DNA of 64,000 nt, from NCBI GenBank assembly GCA_023418475.1, contig JAEZZO010000081.1, positions 1-64,000 on the forward strand, written 5' to 3'. Both the position numbers and the translations under genes were made by a program. The notes beneath the pieces were generated by a model. That model was not told the DNA's origin. It did not search any database and saw nothing but the letters and a program-made list of their open reading frames with translations. Shown here piece by piece: positions 28,318 through 37,233 of this stretch (positions are counted from its first letter, which is position 1; the number at the start of each line of letters is the position of its first letter). This DNA is from Bacillota bacterium. GTDB lineage: Bacteria; Bacillota; Clostridia; Lachnospirales; Lachnospiraceae.

Positions 28318-30039
28318 TTATATTTTAGTCTGTATTGTTTCTTCCGCCAGTTCATGCTTTGCTTTAGACGGAATATAAATTCTGTTCCGGCATCCATGTG
28401 GTTCAATATTTTCCAGAACAACCAGATCACTTCGCTCATACATAAGTTCCATCATACGTTTAATACTCCAAAGCCCTATACGGGTTCCACTTTCGTTTTT
28501 ATTATTGCAGATACCATTCATATAGTCTATTACTTCTTTCGGATAACCTTTTCCATCATCTTCAATCTCTATCATTAGCATCTCTTCCTCCTGATAGATC
28601 AGCTTTCGTATTTTAATGAGTACTGTCAGCGTACTTTCAACAGAAACCGCATATTTATATTCATTCTCTACGAAGGTATGGATTAACATCTGGGGAAGCT
28701 TCCATTCTGTCAGGTCCTGCGGCAAATCAATCAGATAAAAGACACATCCAGGATACTTAAGTTCCTGCATTTCAATATAATTTTCCACATGCTTTACTTC
28801 CTCTTTTATGGAAACCGTATGAAAGCCTGCCCGAAACATATACCGGACATTCTTAGACAAAGCATCGATAAATGTTTTTATCTGTGAATTTTTATTCTGA
28901 CTGCTTAAGCTGGATATTGTTGTCAGTGCATTCAAAAAGAAATGAGGCTTTAGCTGTAGACGGATACTTTTTAATTCCATATTCTGCAATTCAATTCGTT
29001 TTTCATAGGTCTGTATTTTTAGTCCTACGATTTCATCAATCATCTGGTTTGTTGTATCCTGCAGCATTTGAAACTCTCTCGCTTCAAAATCTCCGTCAAT
29101 TCGATTATCATATTCGCCATTTTTAATTCTTACCATATCGTTAACAATCAGCTGCATTGGTGCGGCAATTTTTTTTCGGGTAAATTTCAAGATAAAAAAC
29201 ATAAATAAGACTGCTGAACAAACAATAAATCCAACTATTTTCATACTTGTATGAGTTTGTTTGAGCACGCTGCTTTTGCTGGTATAACAATAAATAGCCA
29301 GCTGTGAATCGGCAACCTTCTTAATGATTTGATAATAATTATCGGAATTTATAAAACGGATATCCGCACCAACCATAATGTCGTTGTTTACATTCCCCCA
29401 TACTTTACCAATTTCTCCCCGATTATTGGCCAGTACAATGGAACGGTTTCCGTTATCCTTTGAAAATGTCGAGTCCATCAGGTTATTAGTTCTGATATAG
29501 ATCGCAATGGCTCTGCGTCCTGTCAGTATTATTTTATACATATAGGTATCATTTTTATAATTTAAAAAGTCCCATTTATGATTTCTTATTTTGACATTCA
29601 CCGTTGCTCTGCGAGTAAATTCACGCAGAAAAATTTTATTCTCATAGTTAAATCCGGCTTCTATGGCATCCAGACAAATATTATAGTTTCTGTCAAATAC
29701 AACAATCGCTCCTGACACATTCTCTCTTGATACTAAATCCTGCATATAATTATGCAAAGATATGGAAGCAAGAGTCCGTTCGTTCTCATTTCTGCTTCTT
29801 AATTTGGCAAGATCCTCTCCCTGTGCCGTGATACTTCGCAGTACACTGTTCATTTCCGTTAAATTATTCGTAAATTCATTACTGTATATTTCTAATAAAG
29901 TACTGGAAGATTCCTTAATTTCCTTCTCCAAAATACCATAGGAGGAAACCAGGAAAACGCCCAGTACCACAAGAAGCAAACCCGTCAGAAGCAACAGATA
30001 TAATAATATCTTGCTGATAAAAGATTTCTTTTTCGGCAT
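28318..30039 (-). CDS. YesM-type sensor histidine kinase
   Basis: A 573-residue membrane kinase: helix near 12-32, extracellular sensor (about 33-265), second helix near 268-288, HAMP, then the His_kinase domain with the phosphoacceptor His in RLQLKPHFFLNALTTISS and a GHKL ATPase domain (IEIEDDGKGYP; GTRIGLWSIKRMM). GGGAG precedes the ATG. It pairs with the response regulator 40 bases downstream. YesM/YesN systems of this kind typically respond to extracellular oligosaccharides and activate adjacent CUT1 transporters; the ligand here is probably a xylan fragment or the loaded second binding protein. Confidence 0.9.
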   Translation of the reverse strand: MPKKKSFISKILLYLLLLTGLLLVVLGVFLVSSYGILEKEIKESSSTLLEIYSNEFTNNLTEMNSVLRSITAQGEDLAKLRSRNENERTLASISLHNYMQDLVSRENVSGAIVVFDRNYNICLDAIEAGFNYENKIFLREFTRRATVNVKIRNHKWDFLNYKNDTYMYKIILTGRRAIAIYIRTNNLMDSTFSKDNGNRSIVLANNRGEIGKVWGNVNNDIMVGADIRFINSDNYYQIIKKVADSQLAIYCYTSKSSVLKQTHTSMKIVGFIVCSAVLFMFFILKFTRKKIAAPMQLIVNDMVRIKNGEYDNRIDGDFEAREFQMLQDTTNQMIDEIVGLKIQTYEKRIELQNMELKSIRLQLKPHFFLNALTTISSLSSQNKNSQIKTFIDALSKNVRYMFRAGFHTVSIKEEVKHVENYIEMQELKYPGCVFYLIDLPQDLTEWKLPQMLIHTFVENEYKYAVSVESTLTVLIKIRKLIYQEEEMLMIEIEDDGKGYPKEVIDYMNGICNNKNESGTRIGLWSIKRMMELMYERSDLVVLENIEPHGCRNRIYIPSKAKHELAEETIQTKI

Positions 30040-30406
30040 TTTTTCTCCCTCTTATTATAAATTTCACAATCCTTACCCTTATTAATTGTCTCAAATGATT
30101 TCCAATGTGTCAAGTCCGATTGGTGAAGCCGAAAAAAGGTAAATATTGTCATAAGTAAAAGTATGCTTCGCGCAACTCGCGATTATAAATCTATAATGCA
30201 CATCTTTTGTTTCTCGCGCGAAGCTGCGCATCCTCCCGGAGAGTATTACTTAGGACTAACTTTCCTATGTAAAAAAACACCAGGTTCCTAGTCCTGATGT
30301 TCTTGTTATGATAAGATTTGAATTTACTGTTCCGTAACAACTTTCACAACTGCATGTAACTACAGATCTATCTGTTTCACTTATTCTAGTTGATCGGATG
30401 CATAGA
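30040..30406. other. Intergenic region with GC-rich hairpin
   Basis: No gene is seen. It separates the sugar region from the peptide region and should contain the kinase promoter. Perfect arms GCTTCGCGC (30165-30173) and GCGCGAAGC (30216-30224) form a hairpin that is strikingly G+C-rich for this window. A weaker pair AGGACTA (30252-30258) / TAGTCCT (30289-30295) may terminate the NlpC/P60 transcript. Confidence 0.5.
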
Positions 30407-31297
30407 TCAAAAAATCGATCCGACTGCACTTAACTTTTGCATCAGATCCTCCCGGTAATTAACATCGGAAGGTGACAGACTGTTTATCACACAGCCAAAG
30501 CTTTTCTCATACGAGGTAGAATGGATAAACTGATTATCTCCGAGATACATGGCAACATGACCGGGAAAATACAGCAAATCTCCCTTTTTCATACAATCGG
30601 CAGGAATTTTTCTTATCGGATATCCTTCCTTTATCTTAGCATCCCGGTAAATCAACATACCACATAAGAAGTAGCTCATAAATGTCATACCGGAACAATC
30701 TATACCATCCACTGTTTTTCCGCTCCAACGGTACTGGGTGCCCAGAAACTTTTTTGCATATTCCGTTACTTCGTTACGAAAGGTATCTTCCCCTATACAA
30801 AGCTTTTGATGAAGGAAATAATCCTCCGGAGCATCCGTATATAAAAATGCGTCACTGTCCTTTCGGCTTGTAATTGCAATCTGCGGCAGATATCCTTCCC
30901 TCCCCAGTGCAGTATATACCTTGCAATAACCGTTTTCAATCCGGTTTTCCTTCACGAATACAAAACTTCCGGTATATAAAGTATCCCTGATCCGACCTCT
31001 GACACTTGGAACATTCATAAGATCCGCATGTCCAGTGGTTACAACATGACATTCCTGCTTCTCATCCCGTTCTCTGATCTCGTGTTGTGTGCTGGGTATT
31101 AACTCTTCCTTCTTAATTAGTCCCTCATACCCATAATGCGTTACTACTTTAAGATATTCTCCCCGTCTTTCTAAAACGCCGACTGCCCAGCCCGACAAAA
31201 CCTCATCAGAAGCCAATGTATAGTCCTTTGACTTTTGATTCTCGTTCGTAAGCTCGTATAGAACAGCCTTCGGTTTCACAACGATACCAATTTTCAT
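30407..31297 (-). CDS. NlpC/P60 peptidase, YkfC-like, with SH3 region
   Basis: A 296-residue protein with two SH3-like segments (about 1-155) and a C-terminal NlpC/P60 domain. The catalytic Cys is in DGIDCSGMTF, the His in FPGHVAMYLGD and the third polar residue near FIHSTS. There is no signal peptide, so it should act in the cytoplasm, like YkfC-type gamma-D-glutamyl-diamino acid endopeptidases that degrade imported cell-wall peptides. It directly follows the serine hydrolase at 31298-32119 with no gap. The operon with oligopeptide uptake genes supports muropeptide recycling. Confidence 0.85.
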   Translation of the reverse strand: MKIGIVVKPKAVLYELTNENQKSKDYTLASDEVLSGWAVGVLERRGEYLKVVTHYGYEGLIKKEELIPSTQHEIRERDEKQECHVVTTGHADLMNVPSVRGRIRDTLYTGSFVFVKENRIENGYCKVYTALGREGYLPQIAITSRKDSDAFLYTDAPEDYFLHQKLCIGEDTFRNEVTEYAKKFLGTQYRWSGKTVDGIDCSGMTFMSYFLCGMLIYRDAKIKEGYPIRKIPADCMKKGDLLYFPGHVAMYLGDNQFIHSTSYEKSFGCVINSLSPSDVNYREDLMQKLSAVGSIF

Positions 31298-32119
31298 TTA
31301 TCTAATCTCCAGTTCTTCGAAATCATATACCTTTCGGGAAAGCCTGCCGATTAATTTCTGAGCCTCTTGCTCCATCTTAGAAGAGGGAACAAAATCCGAG
31401 AGAAACACTCCCAGAAAGTAAGAACCCTCTGAGGTCTCAAACACTCCAGCGTCATGCACAATCCCATCCAGTCCTCCCGACTTATGTGCAACAGACGGTC
31501 CTTCATATAAATATCTACAGAGGCTGTCATAATCCCTGTTACGTTTCATAACATTAATTGCCAGCCCCGCATATATATTATGGCATTCCTCTTCTCTAAG
31601 CTGTTTCATACATTGAAAAAAATCCCACAGTGAAGTCCAATTGTTTTTACATTCTTCGATTACCTGATAATCTAACATGTATCGCGTCAGCTTTGTATGA
31701 AGCAATCCTATCTTCTTAAAATAATCATTCAGTCTGTCAAAACCAATAAAACTTAGTAATACATTCGTAGCCGTATTGTCACTGTTAACAATCATCCATA
31801 CCACAAGCTCATAAAGTGAAGCTTTAGCCAAACCATATTCGAACACATGTGTATCATCTAGGATCTGATTTTCCTCAACTATAATCTCCGTCTGTAAAGA
31901 AAACTCACCCTTTCTGATCAAATCAAATATACACATCATAACAGGTACTTTGATCATGCTTGCCGATACTACCATATCCTTTGAATTTTTCTCAAAATGA
32001 ATGAAATAGTTGCTCATATCAACGTATAAATATGCTACCTTTCCAGGAAATGCTGCTGCCTCATTCCGAAAATACTCTTCTAATTTTTCATTCATACGCT
32101 TATTTCCAATAACCTCCAT
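31298..32119 (-). CDS. Class A beta-lactamase-fold serine hydrolase, no signal peptide
   Basis: A 273-residue protein carrying all three class A signatures: SxxK as SMIK near residue 62, SDN in IVNSDNTATN, and KSG in VAHKSGGLDG. Despite this it has no secretion signal, so it should be cytoplasmic and is unlikely to be a classic resistance enzyme. Adjacent NlpC/P60, M19 dipeptidase and Opp genes suggest hydrolysis of peptides or amides released from peptidoglycan. The ribosome site before the ATG at 32119 is weak; an internal ATG eight codons later is possible. A terminator at 32315-32339 separates it from the upstream paralogue. Confidence 0.8.
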   Translation of the reverse strand: MEVIGNKRMNEKLEEYFRNEAAAFPGKVAYLYVDMSNYFIHFEKNSKDMVVSASMIKVPVMMCIFDLIRKGEFSLQTEIIVEENQILDDTHVFEYGLAKASLYELVVWMIVNSDNTATNVLLSFIGFDRLNDYFKKIGLLHTKLTRYMLDYQVIEECKNNWTSLWDFFQCMKQLREEECHNIYAGLAINVMKRNRDYDSLCRYLYEGPSVAHKSGGLDGIVHDAGVFETSEGSYFLGVFLSDFVPSSKMEQEAQKLIGRLSRKVYDFEELEIR

Positions 32120-32314
32120 CTTTCGTGAAAACAGTAAAGCAAATAAAATCTTTCTTTTTGTTAAGGAAGAAACATTCTTACACTATTTCTTTGTAACATA
32201 ACCCAAATAAAAATTACGGCAGTAATATACCAAACCATTTTCAATTATTATTTCACCATGGGGAAGAATTGTGCGTGATAATGTCTTTTTATCCAAATTT
32301 AAATATGCAAAAAC

Positions 32315-32339
32315 AGAGGTACAATCAATCTGCACCTCT
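32315..32339 (-). terminator. Terminator after second serine hydrolase
   Basis: Arms AGAGGT (32315-32320) / ACCTCT (32334-32339), extendable by a few imperfect pairs, followed on the minus strand by GTTTTTG. The rest of 32120-32394 holds no gene; it probably carries a promoter for the two downstream genes. Confidence 0.6.
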
Positions 32340-32394
32340 TTATGCACCTCATATAATTATTTATAGCATACGAACTAATCCAAGTCAATTCATA

Positions 32395-33237
32395 TTATTT
32401 CAGTCTTCCTTCCAGCGCAATAAACTGGTCAAAAATCAGTCGGCTTATTCTTGCTCCAAATACCGTTGCCGGATGCTCCGAATAATACATTTTATCACTG
32501 AATTCCTTATTCAAAAGTACAATTACATATTTGCCATAAGGTGTTGTGACGAAGCCGCCGTCATTGCGGCAGGCGTTCATACTCCCGCTTTTTGAGGCAA
32601 AGGAAATGATCTGTTCATCATAATTATCTGCATCCATAAAATATGGCGGCATGGATTTTGTCAGCATGGAATTATAATGCTGCTGCTTGCAGATTTGAAC
32701 CATCTGTTCTGATGCACTCTGGCTAATCAGTGTCCCCTGCGCCATGCGTTCAAAAATACTAGCATAATCTCTCGGTGTTGTCGTCCCCAGCTTCCGGTAC
32801 TGGTCAAAATGCAGGGAATTATGAAGCTGCGTATTTTTGCATCCTAATTTCTGTATGGATGCATTAATTGTATCAATACCAAGATAATCAATTAATAGAT
32901 TGGTCGCGATATTATCACTGACAATAATCATCAAAGTAGCCAGGTTCTTTACGGAAAGTACTGTTCCAATCTCCAGGGAATTCATAACCCCGCTGCCGTC
33001 CACCTCATGACACTGCTTATATTCCAGCATATCCTTCAGTGATTTATTTCCTTTCTCAATTTCATCAAATAAAGCGGCAAGAATATAGATTTTTACCGTG
33101 CTGGCTGTCTCGTACGGTTCGTCTGCATGATAGGTAATCACATTGCCTTTAAAATCATTAATATAAATCCCCATCCTACCGTTGTAGCTTTGAAGTTCTG
33201 CTTCCATTCTTTTCTCTAAGGTTAATCTGGCATCCAT
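32395..33237 (-). CDS. Class A beta-lactamase-fold serine hydrolase, second copy
   Basis: A 280-residue relative of the protein at 31298-32119, with STVK (SxxK) in ETASTVKIYIL, SDN in IIVSDNIATNLL and KSG in FASKSGSMNAC. No signal peptide. I moved the start from 33270 to the ATG at 33237 because AAGGAG lies 9-10 bases before it; this leaves a one-base gap after the M19 stop instead of an overlap. Two intracellular members in one peptide-uptake region suggest they hydrolyse different peptide or amide bonds of imported muropeptides. The true substrate is unknown. Confidence 0.8.
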   Translation of the reverse strand: MDARLTLEKRMEAELQSYNGRMGIYINDFKGNVITYHADEPYETASTVKIYILAALFDEIEKGNKSLKDMLEYKQCHEVDGSGVMNSLEIGTVLSVKNLATLMIIVSDNIATNLLIDYLGIDTINASIQKLGCKNTQLHNSLHFDQYRKLGTTTPRDYASIFERMAQGTLISQSASEQMVQICKQQHYNSMLTKSMPPYFMDADNYDEQIISFASKSGSMNACRNDGGFVTTPYGKYVIVLLNKEFSDKMYYSEHPATVFGARISRLIFDQFIALEGRLK

Positions 33238-33238
33238 C

Positions 33239-34234
33239 TTATAACAGCTCCTTATAAACTCGTAATACATTCTTATAGAAAATGGCCTCTATCTCACTCT
33301 CATGGAAGCCCTGCTTTTTAAGCTCTGCTTCCAGCAGTTCCATCTTGCTGCAATCTGATAACTCCAGCTCCCCTGATATTCCATCAAAGTCGGAACCAAG
33401 ACCGATGCAGCCAATTCCACCGACATTTGCAAGATATCTGGCATGTTTTGCCAAAAGATCCACCGTACTTTTGCAGACATCTTCTTTGCGCTTCTTATCC
33501 ATTAAGAAACCGGCACAATAATTCAGTCCGATTACTCCGCCCCGATCCGCAAGTTTCTTAATCATATCATCTTCCAGATTTCTACAGTGTCCGCATAAGG
33601 CTCTTGCATTGGAGTGGCTAGCAACAAATGGCTTTCTCGTATGAGCCACTACATCATAGAACCCGGCATCTGATAAATGCGAAACATCTACAATAATACC
33701 TAGCCTCTCCATTTCTTCCAAGAATTCAAAGCCTCTCTCCTTGAGTCCCTTTTCCGTATTCGGAAGGAAAGGATATACGGTATCGGAATCTCCCGGTACA
33801 TTATTAGGATATGCCAGTTCATTCTCATAATTCCAGGTCAAGGTCATCATACGTGCCCCCAGCCGGTATAAATTACGAAGATAAGCCAGATTCCCCTTAC
33901 ATACACCGCCTTCCTCTATCGTTAAAAGCGCGGATATCCTATTCATTTCCTTGTTTTTCTCAATATCCTGATAGGTTTTTACTACCCCGATATCCTCAGG
34001 ATATTTCTCTATCTCCTGATAAAATACATCAATTAATTGCATAACCGTTTCGAAAGGATCCATCTCGTTTCCTAAATTTACAAACATAGCAAAATTTTGT
34101 AACAGATAATTGCCCTTCTTCATCTTCTCAATATCCATGTGCAACGAATTCTTCTGCAAACTAAATGGCATATCGGTTTGTTTGCTATACCATATCGCTG
34201 CAATGGTATCACAATGCATATCAACAACTTTCAT
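33239..34234 (-). CDS. Membrane (renal-type) dipeptidase, peptidase M19
   Basis: A 331-residue zinc dipeptidase. Visible family motifs are HxD in VDMHCDTIA at the N-terminus, LTIEEGG with the metal-bridging Glu, VSHLSDAGF, ASHSNARALCGHCRN and GLGSDFDGI. The start at 34234 (AGAGGAG six to seven bases upstream) is preferred over a frame start ten codons earlier. No signal peptide. M19 enzymes cleave dipeptides, including those with D-residues, which fits degradation of peptides brought in by the Opp system whose ATPase gene ends 67 bases upstream. Confidence 0.9.
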   Translation of the reverse strand: MKVVDMHCDTIAAIWYSKQTDMPFSLQKNSLHMDIEKMKKGNYLLQNFAMFVNLGNEMDPFETVMQLIDVFYQEIEKYPEDIGVVKTYQDIEKNKEMNRISALLTIEEGGVCKGNLAYLRNLYRLGARMMTLTWNYENELAYPNNVPGDSDTVYPFLPNTEKGLKERGFEFLEEMERLGIIVDVSHLSDAGFYDVVAHTRKPFVASHSNARALCGHCRNLEDDMIKKLADRGGVIGLNYCAGFLMDKKRKEDVCKSTVDLLAKHARYLANVGGIGCIGLGSDFDGISGELELSDCSKMELLEAELKKQGFHESEIEAIFYKNVLRVYKELL

Positions 34235-34301
34235 AATTTCTCTCCTCTTTCTGCTAAAGTTCACAGGCTACAGCACACAGCCTCTATATCATTGTTTTTC
34301 C

Positions 34302-35291
34302 TTACTGCTGTTCGAGCGGATAATTACAGGCTACCAGTCTGTCTCCAATCTTCTTAACCTCTGGAGGTGTCATCTTGCAATGCATGGTAGCATAAGGACA
34401 TCTGGTATGAAATCTGCAGCCACTCGGGGGCGATACAGGACTTGGTATTTCTCCCGCAAGCAGATCCTTATCCTCCTTGCGAAGTTCCGGATTAGGTCGT
34501 GGAACTGCTTCCAGAAGGAATTTAGTATAGGGATGCATGGGATTTGAAAAGATTTCATCCGCATCTCCTATCTCACAGATAGTTCCTAAAAACATGACGC
34601 AGATACGGTTAGCAATGTGGCGGACTACACTTAAATCATGAGAAATAAACAAATACGTCAGATGATATTCATCCTGCAGATCACGCAATAAATTTAAGAC
34701 CTGTGACTGTATGGATACATCAAGCGCTGATACCGGTTCATCACAAACAATCAGCTTCGGATTAAGTGCGATCGCTCTTGCAATTCCTATCCTCTGCCTC
34801 TGCCCACCGGAGAATTGATGCGGATAACGCTTTAATGACTCTTTCGGGATTCCTACTTCTCCCATCAATTCCAATACTCTCTCTCTTGCTTTATCCTTTG
34901 TTTTATACATTTTATGTGTTAACAAAGGCTCACCAATAATCTGCTCCACTGTCATACGGGGATTTAGGGATGCATAGGGATCCTGAAATATGATCTGCAT
35001 TTTTTTACGAACGGATAGCATCTCCTTTACAGTCATTTTTGTGATGTTCTCACCTTCAAATTCGATACTTCCGGCCGTTGGCTCCAAAAGACGTAACAAA
35101 AGCCTTCCCAGTGTGCTTTTTCCGCAACCGGATTCACCCACCAGTGCCAGGGTTTCTCCTTCTCTGATCGTAAGACTTACATCGGATACGGCGTGTACAC
35201 AGGCATCCTTATTCTTGGAGGATGAGACCGGAAATTCCTTTACCAGGTTCGTAGCCTTTAGTAATATCTTACTATTTGTGGTCGTCTCCAT
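34302..35291 (-). CDS. oppF: Oligopeptide ABC transporter ATPase, OppF-like
   Basis: A 329-residue ATPase with Walker A GESGCGKST, signature FSGGQRQRIGIARA, Walker B LIVCDEPVSALD and the C-terminal oligopeptide-ATPase extension containing CRFHTRCPYA. The start at 35291 has AAAGGAGG five bases upstream and overlaps the OppD end by 20 bases, a usual arrangement for the pair; the longer frame start is rejected. It powers peptide import together with OppD. Confidence 0.92.
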   Translation of the reverse strand: METTTNSKILLKATNLVKEFPVSSSKNKDACVHAVSDVSLTIREGETLALVGESGCGKSTLGRLLLRLLEPTAGSIEFEGENITKMTVKEMLSVRKKMQIIFQDPYASLNPRMTVEQIIGEPLLTHKMYKTKDKARERVLELMGEVGIPKESLKRYPHQFSGGQRQRIGIARAIALNPKLIVCDEPVSALDVSIQSQVLNLLRDLQDEYHLTYLFISHDLSVVRHIANRICVMFLGTICEIGDADEIFSNPMHPYTKFLLEAVPRPNPELRKEDKDLLAGEIPSPVSPPSGCRFHTRCPYATMHCKMTPPEVKKIGDRLVACNYPLEQQ

Positions 35292-36270
35292 GTAATCCTC
35301 CTTTCTCATATAAGAAGCATCTTGTTGAATGCTCCTGATTAATGACATAATTATCAGGTCTTTCCCTCTCACAACGCACACTCGCATGCTCGCATCTGTT
35401 ACAGAAGCTGCAGCCTTCCGGCAGATTAATCAGATTTGGAACCATACCCTTAATGCTATATAAACGATCCTTCTTATCATCAATCTGGGGAATGGATTTA
35501 AGTAACCCATTTGTATAAGGATGCAGTGTATTACGAAATAGTTCAAAGGTTTCTGACTGCTCCATCACTTTTCCGGCATACATAACGTATACATAATCAC
35601 ATACTTCAGCAACAACACCCATATTATGTGTAATCAAAAGAATGGATGTTCCATGCTCATCCCGCAGTTTTTTCATAAGCTGTAAAATCTGCGCTTCAAT
35701 TGTAACATCGAGAGCCGTTGTCGGTTCATCCGCAATCAGCAGCTCCGGTTCACAAACCATTGCCATACCAATCATGATACGTTGACGAAGTCCGCCTGAT
35801 AATTGATGTGGATAAGCATGATAACGTCTCTCCGGATCGGGAATTCCAACCTTTTTAAAAATATCGATTACCTTCAGTTTTGCCTGTTCCTTATCTATTT
35901 TCTGATGCAGCATAATTGCCTCACGAACCTGTCGTCCAACTGTATAGACCGGATTGAGTGAGGTCATCGGCTCCTGGAAAATCATTGAAATCCGGTTACC
36001 TCTGATATTTTGCAGCTCCTGCTTCGAACAATCCAGAAGATTTTGTCCTCTTAGCAAGATTTCTCCTCCCATTACTTTTCCAGGTTTACGAAGCAGCTGC
36101 ATAATGGACATTGCCGTCATACTTTTTCCGCATCCGGATTCTCCTACCAGACCAATAATTTTTCCTTTCGGAATTTGGATTGTTACATCATCAACTGCAG
36201 GAATAACACCTTTTGAAGTAAAAAACTGGGTTTTTAAATTATTTATTTGTAATGTTATATCCTCTTCCAT
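35272..36270 (-). CDS. oppD: Oligopeptide ABC transporter ATPase, OppD-like
   Basis: A 332-residue ATPase with Walker A GESGCGKSM, signature LSGGLRQRIMIGMA, Walker B LLIADEPTTALD and the Cys-rich C-terminal extension (CSFCNRCEHASVRC) seen in many Opp/Dpp ATPases, where it may hold an iron-sulphur cluster. It lies 104 bases after OppC, in the middle of the B-C-D-F run, and acts as the second motor subunit. Confidence 0.92.
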   Translation of the reverse strand: MEEDITLQINNLKTQFFTSKGVIPAVDDVTIQIPKGKIIGLVGESGCGKSMTAMSIMQLLRKPGKVMGGEILLRGQNLLDCSKQELQNIRGNRISMIFQEPMTSLNPVYTVGRQVREAIMLHQKIDKEQAKLKVIDIFKKVGIPDPERRYHAYPHQLSGGLRQRIMIGMAMVCEPELLIADEPTTALDVTIEAQILQLMKKLRDEHGTSILLITHNMGVVAEVCDYVYVMYAGKVMEQSETFELFRNTLHPYTNGLLKSIPQIDDKKDRLYSIKGMVPNLINLPEGCSFCNRCEHASVRCERERPDNYVINQEHSTRCFLYEKGGLHGDDHK

Positions 36271-36374
36271 AAAAATAACCTATACCTTTCTTCAAAATCT
36301 GTAACTTTGGACCAAGACACAAATTTAACTCGGCAAAATTTGCATTGTCAAGAACCTTTCTTCACTTTGACTGC

Positions 36375-37232
36375 TTATTGTTCTTTCATATAAGGATCCA
36401 GTATATCCCGGAGTCCATCTCCCAGGAAGTTAAAGGCAAGTGCGATAATTAAAATTGCAACACCGGGAGCAATTGCAATTGTCGGATCTGAGAAAAGATA
36501 CTGCTTCCCATCTGATACCATAAGTCCCCAGCTGGTTGACGGCGGCTGTGCTCCAATTCCCAGGAAGCTTAAAGATGATTCGGAAAGGATAGAAGCCGGT
36601 ATGTTCAATGTAAATAAAACAATTAAGGAAGGAATGCAGTTCGGTAAAATATGTTGAAACATAATTCTATGCGATTTTACTCCGATACTTTTTGCCGCTT
36701 CGACGTATTCCATTTCCTTCAGGGATAGGGTCTGGGAGCGTACAACACGCGCTGTTCCTGCCCATCCAACAATAATCAATGCTATATAAATATTAATAAG
36801 TCCTGCCCCAACGGTATACATAACTACCATGGCCAGTAAGATGGATGGGAAGGCCAGGGTAACATCTGCAAGACGCATAATAATAAAGTCAACTTTTTTT
36901 CCATAATAACCTGCCGCCAGCCCTAACACGGTACCGATGGTCATGGATGCCAGTGTCGGAATCAAACCAATTGACAGAGAAACCCGGGCACCATACAGCA
37001 AACGGGAAAATACATCTCTTCCCAGTTCATCCGTTCCCAAAATATGCTTCATAGAAGGTCCCGCCAGGCGATGTAGCAGATCCTGCTTTGTAGGTTCATA
37101 AGGTGCTACAAGAGGTGCAAATATAGCCATTAAGGCGATAACCAGAATGACTCCTGCGGAAAATACCGCTAATTTATTCTGTTTAAATAACAGCTTAATT
37201 TTTTCAGCTGTTATACTCTGTTTCTGTTCCAT
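36375..37232 (-). CDS. oppC: Oligopeptide ABC transporter permease, OppC-like
   Basis: A 285-residue permease with N-terminal OppC segment (KLLFKQNKLAVFSAGVIL), the HILGTDELGRDVFSRLLYG motif and six helices, with the EAA region near EYVEAAKSIGVKSHRIMFQH. GGAGG precedes the ATG by six bases. One base separates it from OppB, so the two are translationally coupled. Confidence 0.92.
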   Translation of the reverse strand: MEQKQSITAEKIKLLFKQNKLAVFSAGVILVIALMAIFAPLVAPYEPTKQDLLHRLAGPSMKHILGTDELGRDVFSRLLYGARVSLSIGLIPTLASMTIGTVLGLAAGYYGKKVDFIIMRLADVTLAFPSILLAMVVMYTVGAGLINIYIALIIVGWAGTARVVRSQTLSLKEMEYVEAAKSIGVKSHRIMFQHILPNCIPSLIVLFTLNIPASILSESSLSFLGIGAQPPSTSWGLMVSDGKQYLFSDPTIAIAPGVAILIIALAFNFLGDGLRDILDPYMKEQ

Positions 37233-37233
37233 A

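Noticed and set aside
24902..28439. A longer start for the response regulator at 28439
   Set aside because: The extra 54 codons overlap the kinase gene in another frame and encode nothing resembling a receiver; the receiver begins exactly at the ATG at 28277.
31298..33237. Calling the two class A-fold proteins beta-lactamases that give drug resistance
   Set aside because: They have no signal peptide and sit among intracellular peptide-processing genes, so a resistance role is unlikely.
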